23,753 nucleotides of DNA from the IMG/VR virus record IMGVR_UViG_3300007276_000310, positions 1-23,753 of that record; one strand, given 5' to 3'. Both the position numbers and the translations under genes were made by a program. The stretch is from a virus. Numbering within the stretch: position 1 is the first letter of the stretch; each line of letters begins with the position of its first letter. Under the pieces are notes generated by a model. It saw nothing but the letters and a program-made list of their open reading frames with translations, ran no database searches and had not been told where the DNA came from. Positions 12,462 through 20,728 of this stretch are shown piece after piece.

Positions 12462-15400
12462 ATTTACTGTATTCTTTCCAACTATCCATTAAGGCTTCTC
12501 TATACATAGCAGATACAACAACTCCATTATGTTTAGTAGCCGCAGATCTATGTTGAGCTTTCACCGAAGCCTTAATATTATCACGCGATATAACAAACTT
12601 TTGACCTTTATGCCTTTTGTTAAATTCTTTTATGTCTTCCCACGTATCAGCCATTTCTTGGTAGTCTCTATCTCGTAACGCCTTGTAGTATCTACCAGTA
12701 AGTTTCTTACGCTCTTTTGCTATAGCAGTGGTGACTTTGGTGTCTCTAGCGCTCTTTTCGCTGTTAAATGCCAAGTCAGTTGGCATAAAGCCTAGGAATT
12801 TAGAGAAGATTTCACCACCTTTAATATCATCAAGCATAGGTTCACCTGCCCTAGTTAACACACCCTCATCGTAATATCGGAATGAAGTCAGCACATTTGA
12901 TGCACCCGCAGGAGCAAACGACTCTGTCGCACGAAGGAAGTTACCATCCGCAAAGTCTTTCATACCCCTTTGGAATCTACTTAGAGTGCTAACAAATGGC
13001 CCACCTAAGTAGTAACCAAAGTTAGCTTCTACACTAGGATCTCGCATGTAGCGTCTTGACTGGAATATTAAATCATTTAGTTTAACACGATCAGATATAG
13101 ACATGCCTGTAAGTGTAGATACCGGCCCTTTGTAGAAATCCTCTTTTATAAACTTACGTAACCTTGTATCTGCATCATCTTCGTCATCATCTAAGAATAG
13201 ATCCCAAAGCGTAGATATTATGCCCCACAGGGGAGTACCACCAATACCCGCAAAAAAGGCCGCGCTTAAATGTATACCCGCTAATTGTTGTAGCCCTATT
13301 TTTCTTTCTTGTGGGGTAGAGAATATACGTAATATACCTTTTATACCCGCTTTTATCATAGCTGAGTTCATAAGCACACCATAACTCTTATACATGAGTG
13401 CCAACCTACCAACATCTTGTTTTGCTACGGGCATTGTAGTTTCTAAGGTAGAACCACCGTTGGTTTCTTGTGTTAGGTATATGGCATCCAAAGCGGCTAT
13501 CTTACGTAACTCGTTTACATTTGGAGGTACGTCAATTTCTTTACCCAAACGAGGGCTGTAGTATTTCTTACCTGCCTTAAACTGTTCAGCCATTTGCTGA
13601 CGTATTAAGTTGTAAGAGCCTATAATTACTGTCTGGGTGTTAAAGCGTTCACCTTGTACAAAGAAGTATGCAGACGCTCGCATTAGTTTGTCATACCTAC
13701 TAGTCTTCTCGTCAACACCCAACTCTCGGTTTATGTTTGTGCCAAACAATTTACCTTGTAAATCAGCTTCTTTTATCACTGGTATCAAAGATTCTAGCTG
13801 TTCTATTTCTTCTAACGCGGCCTTTTCGTCCATAGCGTGTTCGCGTATCTTCTTCTTGTGGCTTTCTTTTAGCGTGTAGGTAGCCCCTTCACCTGTACCT
13901 TTTATATCATAAAATTCTTTTATGGACATTCTGGAGCCACCAACCATACGTGCTGATCGCATAAACTCGTCGATAGTCCTTTGTACACCAAACCGTGGCG
14001 CTAGGTACGGCATAACAAATAATGGAACCTGTGTCATGTTTACAATGGCGGATGATAAGTTAAAGCCTAGTGTGTACAAAAACGCTACTTGGTTTGCATG
14101 TTTAATAAAGTATTCTTTACCCTTATCTTTAGCTCCCATCAATGCAAAATTGGCGTGGTCTTGTATGAGCGCATCTCTGACAGCATTAATTTTAGCGTTG
14201 TCTGGTTCCTCTTTGCTTAACTCTGTCGCCCTATCAGTAATATCTCTAACTGCCATACGAATCTCTGCGGCTGATCTTATTTTAGCGGCTTGTAAAGCCA
14301 AAGATTTACCCTTTGTCTGCGCGGCAGTCATCACATTTTGGTCGTAACCAAAGTCTCCCTTACGTGCAATTAGTGAACGCACAAAAGAATTCTCTGGAGT
14401 TGTAGCGGCATACATGCGAATCACTTGGTCTTGTATAGATTCCGAAACGTTCTCTTTCTGTAACATGTCCAATATATCTGATACAAATGTACCACTAGGA
14501 GATTTCTCAAACAAAGGTCTTGTAAGTTCTCCATTAAATTTACTGATAGTGGAGTTATCTACGTCAGGGTCAGCTTCTAGTCTTTCCACCATAGCATCGC
14601 GTTGCGCTACATGTTCGTATGTAAGTAAGGCGTTCTCAACACCAAGTGCTTCACCTGTCTTAGGGTCTCGTCTTGTATAAGTAAACCATATTCTAAACTC
14701 ACCATCGTCCCGCACTAATGGAAAGTAGTTTTTTATTTTAGCTTTGGATAGCAGTTTTCTGTTTATATCCCGTAATAACTTCCTACCTGCCTCGTTACCT
14801 GAATCTTTTATAATTCTATCAGTCTCAACGTCCATAGCTTTTTCAATGTCGTTAAATGTAGAAGCGTAATAACTTTTTTCCCTGTTATATTGTTCTTTCA
14901 TTTTTCGTTGTACGTCAATTGGGAACTCGTTTAGTTCGCGTTGTAACTCATCAAATACTTCTGCTAGATCTACAGTTTCAAGTGTTTTACCTTCGTAGTC
15001 TGAACGCTTGCCGAAAGGGTCTACGTCATAGATGGTAGCACCGTAGTCTGGGCTGTAAACAATACGGTTAAATGCAGCAAATACTTTTGCGCCTACACCT
15101 TCAAAAAACTTTCTTTGTTGTTCTATAAACTTGTCGCTTCTAGCAATAGCGGCATCACTACTCCCGCGCTGTTTGTTTATCTCCCTATGTAGCTTGTGTC
15201 CCAGATCTCCAAAACCTGTTACAGTAGCTATATCTGCCAGTGTGGAAAGGTGTATGAACTTAGCGAAGTTTCTAAGGCCTCCACCTCGGGCTTTCATGTT
15301 CTTCCAAAAGTCTGACATTCCGGGTTGATGTTCTTTTACTTCAAGACGCGCTTCTTCTAATCTATCTGTTGTAGATTTAGCCATCTCTCTTATAGAACCT

Positions 15401-18400
15401 CTATCGGAACGTACATACCTAAAGTTAGGATCTAGGTTAGGTTCTAGTATAGCTTCTGCTAATCTATCTATTTCTTGTAAAGCGCTACCTAATTGTCTAG
15501 GTGGATCTCCACGCAACATACGTAAAATGTTTTTAATGATATTGATAAATTTATCTAGCGCCGTGTATTCTTTACCATCTACTTTAATCTTACCTAATTC
15601 TTTTCTAAACACACGATTGTTAAGCCCTTCAGCTAAAAACTCATGTATGTCTGTCGTGCCGTATGCAGTGCCTAACTTACCTTCAAGGTCATTGAACAGC
15701 TTGTATAGAGCCTTGACAGCAGGAGAGTTAGGATTCTTCTCTATGGCTACTTCACTCAATGCGTGACTAGTTTCGTGCAATACAAAGTGCGTAGTTGTGT
15801 TGAAACCTTCTTTTAAGGTTATGGTATCTGTTCTGTAGTCATAGTATGCAAATGGCACTTCATCAGCGTTTTTATAAGCCTGTGGATACCTTTTAACAGT
15901 TTCTTCACCAGTTACAAATTCTACTTTTGTATCAGCTATCTTGTTAGCAAAGTTTCTTGCGTTAGCTCGTAACTCAGAACTCTCTGCAGTTTTCGCTAGT
16001 TCTAACAATGCTTCTTTTAACTTGTTTGCACGTAGTAACTTATCTACTTTGTCAGATACCATACGTAGTAATACCTTGGCATCTGCTTTGGATATTTTAG
16101 CTTCTCTAACTACCTCACCTTCGTACTGCTTACCTACAGTAGTTATGTCTTCTTTAGTAGCTTCATTTAGCATGTACTTTGAGCCGTAGTCATCAAGCAT
16201 GCGTCGCAATGCGCCATAAGATACCCCAGTGTCCTTCCACTTTTTGGCTATCTGTTGCATCACCTCTACTTTTATTTCGCGCTTGGCCTCTTCTACTTTT
16301 CTTTTATCTACAGCCTCTTGGTCTATCTCAACTCCTTTTTTAGCTGGCTCCGCTTTAGGCTGTGCTTTAGCTTTAGGCTGTGCTTTAGCTTTAGGCTGTG
16401 CTTTAGGTTTAGGTTGTGCTTTAGCTTTAGGCTGTGCTTTAGGTTTAGGTTGTGCTTCAGCTTTAGGTTGTGCTTTCTTCCTAGTTACCTTAGCCTTACG
16501 CGTCTTAACAGCTTTTTTAGCTGTGTCCGCAGTCTCTTTCTTAGCAGCAGCTTTTTCAGATTTTTCTTGCGCCGCTTTAGCATCTGCTTCACGCAACTGT
16601 TGTACCTTAGTACGTAGGGCTTTGTTAGTTTCTTGACTTAAATTCTTTTTAGCCCATGCCAAGACCTTAGCGGCTTTTTTAGGAGTTAGCCCTCTAGTGG
16701 TTATTCCAGCAGTTTTAATTGGGTTATTGTTAGGGCTAGCTACTTGATATGTGGCATGTAACAAAGCGCTCATTGGGCTATCAAATTTCTGCATGTAAAT
16801 AGATACTTCTTTAACATCTGCAGGTATAGCACGTTCTAAGGAGTCATCTTGAATTCTTTTTGTGGTTGGTAGGTCGTATACATTTTTTAATGCTCTACGA
16901 TCTTGATTTAGTTTTCTGTGTTCAGGAACTAGCGTACTGCTAGTAGGGTACTTTACTAGGTCTACTTTTCTACCAGAATCTAGAACACGCTCTTTTGTGG
17001 TGGGTGTATCAATTGACGGAGCTTCAACAGGCTCCATCGTAGCGGGTCTGACTGGTTTTGTTCGGAGGCGTGGAGCCCCTAGTTGTAGTTCCTGTTGACT
17101 ACCTAGTGCAAAGACTGGCTCTCTTTTTCGTCTAGTAGATCTTCTAGTGTTACGCTTACGACCATCCAATCTTCCTTGGAGAGGCTTTCCAGCGCTGGGG
17201 GTACCATCAGCACGTCTCTGTCCCATGAATTCTGAACGACTTTGAATGCGGTCTCTAGTTCTTCTCTCGTCAGGTGTTCTAGCAGTTTGCTTTCCAACAT
17301 TTCCGATTTGCTCCTTTATCTTAGCTTCTAATTTACTAAGATCTGAGTCAGAAGGCAAGAAAGGTTGTCTACTTTCCATCTCTTGTAGTTCGGCAGGGAA
17401 CATATCCATTTGTTCAGTATTGCGGTTTTTCCTAGCAGCTTTTTGCCTATCGTCAAATTGTTTTTGTTTCGCCGCTTCTGTAACACGCTGTGGCTTTTCT
17501 GCACGCTGAGTACGTTGGTATGATTCCAAACTAGCCACTTCAGCCTTGGTTGCTTTTGGGTTTCTGTAGCCGTCTTGTTGCAGGGCTTTTTCAAACTTCT
17601 TAGTTAACGCTCTAGAATTAGTGGTGGTAGAAGAATCTAACACTCGGTTAAGTATCGTTCTTCTATTTATCATAGTGCGCTCTTCTCGAGCCCTATCTCT
17701 AGCCGTATCTATTTTACGTGTAGAGTCTATTTTATCTTGCTCCACCATAGATTCTAGTTCGGCGGTTTCTAGCTCGTCTATCATATCCCGTGTACTAGTA
17801 TCGCGCTCAGTCAACGGTTCTTTTAAATCTTGAACAGGTTTTGGGGGCCCTTGTTTATCACGTTCTTCTTGTTCAGCGACATTTAATTCTTCTGCAAACA
17901 TATCGCCCTGTATATCATCACGCTCTTCTCGGGCTTTTTCTTGTCGCTCATCAAACTTTCTTTGTTCTACACGTTCTTCAGTAGTATCAATACTATCGTC
18001 TGTTACTTTAGCTCTTCTACCTTTTCTACTTAAAACGTCTTTAAGTCCCTGTACTATAGCACCAGAACCAGCGCCATAAGAGCCTTCTTCTAGCACGCCC
18101 ATATTAATAAGTTCTTGTTCGGGGTCGTACCCTGCTTGTACTAAGTTTTGTAGTATAGCGGCAGATGCTTCTTGGCCACCTTCTATTATGCCCGTACCGA
18201 CCATACGTTGTAATCTAGTAACAATCCCGTTAACAGTATCACTGTCTATCCTACTTACCAGTTTGTCCATTACATCAGACAATCCCGGAATTTTTAGCCT
18301 AGTAGCAAGCCTTCCGAGAGGTATCATTTCGGTTAGACCAACACCTACACCTTTCAGGGCGGCTAAATTACGCTCTTCTTCGGTTGCACCTGCGGCTCTA

Positions 18401-18864
18401 GCACGCTCACTAGATTCTCCCGCACCTGCTGCACCTGACACTACACCTGCTATTGGTATGGCTGCAGGGCCCGCAAACGCTGCAGGTACAAGTCCTAATA
18501 TAGAACCAACACCTTGGCCTAAGTTATACGCTATAGAATCTTCGTCTACGTTATCAAAAGAAAGGGCTTCTTGAGTTGCTAGGATCTTTTTGCGTGCGGC
18601 AAGTTCTGCCTCTTCTTCAAGAGGAGCAATAGCGCCTAGCGCGGCTGAACTATATAAACCCACAGCACCCGTGGGTATACCTTTAAAGAAGTTACCAATC
18701 ACACCAGTCTCTTCCTCACGTCCCACTTCTAAAGATGGGTACTTCTTGCGCTGTAGTTCGTTGTAGGCTTTTTCATAGAGCTCGCTTAGTTCTCTAGCTT
18801 CGCTCTCCAACCCTTGCGCCTTGGCGTTGTTATACGCACTTCTTATGTCTTGTAAGGTAGCCAT
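12460..18864 (-). CDS. Giant polyvalent virion protein with zincin metallopeptidase-like domain
   Basis: This 2134-residue protein is the last gene of the leftward operon. The N-terminus is helical, with a Gly/Ala hydrophobic segment (about 112-148). A long charged region (300-780) has repeated DERQ(E/K)KAR-like stretches. A (AQPKxK)7 linker covers 798-839. A zincin-like domain has HETSH (H1030, E1031, H1034) and HEFLAEG (E1079) as a possible third ligand. A long helical region follows with YFPLVRDDGEF and GFNLSSAIVNMTQVPL, and the C-terminal part (about 1850-2050, FGYYLGGPFVSTLSRFQRG) resembles LPD38 of large polyvalent proteins. Such proteins are known or proposed to be packaged and co-injected with phage DNA. 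The peptidase may process virion proteins or act on host targets. The start is 7 nt after the previous stop with a weak AGG. Confidence 0.88.
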   Translation of the reverse strand: MATLQDIRSAYNNAKAQGLESEARELSELYEKAYNELQRKKYPSLEVGREEETGVIGNFFKGIPTGAVGLYSSAALGAIAPLEEEAELAARKKILATQEALSFDNVDEDSIAYNLGQGVGSILGLVPAAFAGPAAIPIAGVVSGAAGAGESSERARAAGATEEERNLAALKGVGVGLTEMIPLGRLATRLKIPGLSDVMDKLVSRIDSDTVNGIVTRLQRMVGTGIIEGGQEASAAILQNLVQAGYDPEQELINMGVLEEGSYGAGSGAIVQGLKDVLSRKGRRAKVTDDSIDTTEERVEQRKFDERQEKAREERDDIQGDMFAEELNVAEQEERDKQGPPKPVQDLKEPLTERDTSTRDMIDELETAELESMVEQDKIDSTRKIDTARDRAREERTMINRRTILNRVLDSSTTTNSRALTKKFEKALQQDGYRNPKATKAEVASLESYQRTQRAEKPQRVTEAAKQKQFDDRQKAARKNRNTEQMDMFPAELQEMESRQPFLPSDSDLSKLEAKIKEQIGNVGKQTARTPDERRTRDRIQSRSEFMGQRRADGTPSAGKPLQGRLDGRKRNTRRSTRRKREPVFALGSQQELQLGAPRLRTKPVRPATMEPVEAPSIDTPTTKERVLDSGRKVDLVKYPTSSTLVPEHRKLNQDRRALKNVYDLPTTKRIQDDSLERAIPADVKEVSIYMQKFDSPMSALLHATYQVASPNNNPIKTAGITTRGLTPKKAAKVLAWAKKNLSQETNKALRTKVQQLREADAKAAQEKSEKAAAKKETADTAKKAVKTRKAKVTRKKAQPKAEAQPKPKAQPKAKAQPKPKAQPKAKAQPKAKAQPKAEPAKKGVEIDQEAVDKRKVEEAKREIKVEVMQQIAKKWKDTGVSYGALRRMLDDYGSKYMLNEATKEDITTVGKQYEGEVVREAKISKADAKVLLRMVSDKVDKLLRANKLKEALLELAKTAESSELRANARNFANKIADTKVEFVTGEETVKRYPQAYKNADEVPFAYYDYRTDTITLKEGFNTTTHFVLHETSHALSEVAIEKNPNSPAVKALYKLFNDLEGKLGTAYGTTDIHEFLAEGLNNRVFRKELGKIKVDGKEYTALDKFINIIKNILRMLRGDPPRQLGSALQEIDRLAEAILEPNLDPNFRYVRSDRGSIREMAKSTTDRLEEARLEVKEHQPGMSDFWKNMKARGGGLRNFAKFIHLSTLADIATVTGFGDLGHKLHREINKQRGSSDAAIARSDKFIEQQRKFFEGVGAKVFAAFNRIVYSPDYGATIYDVDPFGKRSDYEGKTLETVDLAEVFDELQRELNEFPIDVQRKMKEQYNREKSYYASTFNDIEKAMDVETDRIIKDSGNEAGRKLLRDINRKLLSKAKIKNYFPLVRDDGEFRIWFTYTRRDPKTGEALGVENALLTYEHVAQRDAMVERLEADPDVDNSTISKFNGELTRPLFEKSPSGTFVSDILDMLQKENVSESIQDQVIRMYAATTPENSFVRSLIARKGDFGYDQNVMTAAQTKGKSLALQAAKIRSAAEIRMAVRDITDRATELSKEEPDNAKINAVRDALIQDHANFALMGAKDKGKEYFIKHANQVAFLYTLGFNLSSAIVNMTQVPLFVMPYLAPRFGVQRTIDEFMRSARMVGGSRMSIKEFYDIKGTGEGATYTLKESHKKKIREHAMDEKAALEEIEQLESLIPVIKEADLQGKLFGTNINRELGVDEKTSRYDKLMRASAYFFVQGERFNTQTVIIGSYNLIRQQMAEQFKAGKKYYSPRLGKEIDVPPNVNELRKIAALDAIYLTQETNGGSTLETTMPVAKQDVGRLALMYKSYGVLMNSAMIKAGIKGILRIFSTPQERKIGLQQLAGIHLSAAFFAGIGGTPLWGIISTLWDLFLDDDEDDADTRLRKFIKEDFYKGPVSTLTGMSISDRVKLNDLIFQSRRYMRDPSVEANFGYYLGGPFVSTLSRFQRGMKDFADGNFLRATESFAPAGASNVLTSFRYYDEGVLTRAGEPMLDDIKGGEIFSKFLGFMPTDLAFNSEKSARDTKVTTAIAKERKKLTGRYYKALRDRDYQEMADTWEDIKEFNKRHKGQKFVISRDNIKASVKAQHRSAATKHNGVVVSAMYREALMDSWKEYSK
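16348..16473 (-). repeat. Seven tandem 18-bp units coding AQPKxK linker
   Basis: Seven consecutive 18-nt units inside the giant gene encode AQPKAE, AQPKPK, AQPKAK, AQPKPK, AQPKAK, AQPKAK and AQPKAE. The DNA copies are close to identical (GCTTTAGGCTGTGCTTTA pattern on the + strand), indicating recent slippage or unequal crossing-over. The peptide resembles the Lys/Pro/Ala spacers of TonB or histone H1 tails: extended, rigid and positively charged. Confidence 0.9.
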
Positions 18865-18871
18865 TTGTTAC

Positions 18872-20728
18872 CTACTTTAAACTTTCTACTAGGTCTTCAC
18901 CTTTTTCACCAAGATCTATATCGCCGTCTAAAATGTCAGGCTCAGTTTTCGGGTTCGTAGAACTCAGATCACTTTCCTCAAAATTAACATTGTAAAGTTT
19001 ACCTATCTCGGCCATTACCAATTTACGTGTAGGCTCAGCAACTGTGCCTGAAATTAAATTAGCTAGCGCTATTATCATGTCGTATCTTTCTCGATCGTCT
19101 AGTTTACTCAGGTCTAGATTATCAATTTCCACCTGTCTACTTTCCAAGAATTTTTGCTTCTCTTTTGCTCGTTCAGCGTCAATTTTTTCCAACATTCCAA
19201 GCAAATAGTTTTTGGTGTCTATGTTCTTCATTTCTAGACGGAAATTTTGCTGTTCACTTATACCTGCAGCTTTAAGTGCCGCGCTAATACGCTCAGCGTT
19301 TTGCTCCATGTACATTTGCGTTTGTCCAAGCAACAGTTCTGCGTTTTGTGCGCCTATGTTTGCAAGTGATTGTAGTGCAGCTACTTTAGTGTTTTGGCTA
19401 AGTTCAACTGCTTTAGCAACCTGATTATCGGCTTTCTCCAACGCAGCTACCTTAGTATCAAATCGTTGTTTATATTGGTCTATCTTGTTTTGTTTAAACT
19501 CTAAAGTTTTTTCATTCTGAGTTCTTGACGCATTTGCAATACGTCTACCTAGCCCACTACCTGCACGCATATCTTGTAGCATCTGTGCACGTTGTACTTC
19601 AGGAGACATCTGACGGTCTTGCTCTTTAGCTAAGTCATCTTGTAAACCTTTTAAACCCATTTCTCCTGTTTTGGGGTCTTGGCCTTTATCTAAATCAGCT
19701 ATGCCGTAGCGCTCATCAAACCTTTTCTGCGCTACGTCTTGTATACCACCCTCACCAAATACATCCTTCTTAGCCATATCTCCAAGGGTACCCATAGTAT
19801 CCTCACCGACAGCATCACTAGCCATATTAGACTTTATAGCAGTTTGTTGTTCTGGGGTTATCGCGGTATCCATCCCCGCAATTTTTTCAAGCACCGCAGT
19901 AGTGTCGGTCATTTGAGGCCCGCCTTGATTGCTACTCATAGCAGACAAAACTTTTTCGTACATAGGATCTTTTTTATATTCCTGACCTCTAGCTATTTCA
20001 GCAGATGTTACCACTGGCCCCGGGGTTGTGCTAGAGGTGTCCTGCAAAGAGTTAGGGTCTACATCTAGACTTTTTAACTCTTTTTGAAGTCTTTCTATTT
20101 CTTTCTGAACTTGTATTTTTTCGCTAATTATGTCACGAGTGGGTTGCTGAGGGAATTTTGCAAGTTTTTCCCGCTCCTGCTTTAACCTCTGCATTAGACT
20201 ATCTTTGAGTACCGCTTTCTTTGCTGGATCTGTTGACCCACCTTCAGAAAAACCAACAATACCCCCGCTAGCCATCATAGGAGGACGACCACCAGCCATA
20301 GCGGGTAAGCCACCCATAGGAGGTTTGGGAGCGCCACCCATAGGAGGACGACCACCAGCCATTGGCATAGGAGGTTTAGGAGCGCCACCCATAGGAGGAC
20401 GAGCACCTGCAATACCACCTTGTTGCGGCGGGCGTTGAGGTTGACCTTTTTGCGCGGCGCGTTGCGCCATTATACCCGCAGTCTGATTGGTCATTTCATT
20501 CTGCGTCATACCCATGACTTTTTGTTCTAGCTGGTCTTTAATAGTGTTAGGATTTTGCTGTTGCGCCATTTGCAGTTCTTTGAGCGCCGTGTCTTTTTCA
20601 CGAGCTATTTTTTGAGTAGCCATAACGTCAAGTAGATCTTTAGATACAGTGCTAGTTTTACCTCGCATCTGCATACTATCTGCTTTATCGTTAACCTGTT
20701 GGTCAATGTTTCCCATTATGCCTAACAT
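18872..20728 (-). CDS. Pro/Gly-repeat and coiled-coil virion-type protein
   Basis: The start ATG overlaps the upstream stop (TAATG on the - strand) and is preceded by GGAG at an 8-nt spacer. The 618-residue product has a helical N-terminus (1-90), a Pro/Gly repeat region (98-152) built from GGRPPMGGAPKPPM units, the motif ASGGIVGFSEGG (153-164), and then long Gln/Lys/Glu-rich helices likely to form coiled coils (about 175-230 and 400-560). The C-terminus is acidic (DGDIDLGEKGEDL). No signal peptide, enzyme motif or membrane segment is seen. Its place between another GGIVGFSEGG protein and the giant polyvalent protein suggests an internal virion or ejection component, comparable in position to T7 gp14-16. 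That is inference. Confidence 0.82.
   Translation of the reverse strand: MLGIMGNIDQQVNDKADSMQMRGKTSTVSKDLLDVMATQKIAREKDTALKELQMAQQQNPNTIKDQLEQKVMGMTQNEMTNQTAGIMAQRAAQKGQPQRPPQQGGIAGARPPMGGAPKPPMPMAGGRPPMGGAPKPPMGGLPAMAGGRPPMMASGGIVGFSEGGSTDPAKKAVLKDSLMQRLKQEREKLAKFPQQPTRDIISEKIQVQKEIERLQKELKSLDVDPNSLQDTSSTTPGPVVTSAEIARGQEYKKDPMYEKVLSAMSSNQGGPQMTDTTAVLEKIAGMDTAITPEQQTAIKSNMASDAVGEDTMGTLGDMAKKDVFGEGGIQDVAQKRFDERYGIADLDKGQDPKTGEMGLKGLQDDLAKEQDRQMSPEVQRAQMLQDMRAGSGLGRRIANASRTQNEKTLEFKQNKIDQYKQRFDTKVAALEKADNQVAKAVELSQNTKVAALQSLANIGAQNAELLLGQTQMYMEQNAERISAALKAAGISEQQNFRLEMKNIDTKNYLLGMLEKIDAERAKEKQKFLESRQVEIDNLDLSKLDDRERYDMIIALANLISGTVAEPTRKLVMAEIGKLYNVNFEESDLSSTNPKTEPDILDGDIDLGEKGEDLVESLK
20237..20260 (-). 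repeat. 24-bp repeat coding GIVGFSEGG, copy in the 618-residue gene
   Basis: CCCACCTTCAGAAAAACCAA then CAAT on the + strand is identical to 21565-21588 in the neighbouring gene. It encodes the core of ASGGIVGFSEGG; the flanking codons diverge. Confidence 0.85.
20277..20405 (-). repeat. In-gene DNA repeats coding GGRPPMGGAPKPPM
   Basis: A 36-nt sequence starting ATAGGAGGTTTGGGAGCGCC at 20316 recurs at 20367 with one mismatch (51-nt period). ATAGGAGGACGACCACCAGCCAT occurs at 20277 and 20340. Together they code the Pro/Gly-rich linker of the 618-residue protein. High DNA identity points to recent duplication; copy number may vary between strains. Confidence 0.8.

Noticed and set aside
13001-13018. 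18-bp identity with 21836-21853 (both encode GYYLGG)
   Set aside because: It is the only shared piece; the surrounding sequences differ, so chance or a simple shared peptide is more likely than a functional repeat.
16229-16636. 135-residue + strand ORF opposite the giant gene, with a regular ALGCALGLGCA repeat
   Set aside because: It is the antisense reading of the AQPKxK-coding repeat. The - strand frame is continuous for 2134 codons and has recognisable domains.
20277-20405. Possible CRISPR-like or non-coding repeat array
   Set aside because: The repeats are in frame, have no unique spacers and encode a regular Pro/Gly linker within a long ORF.
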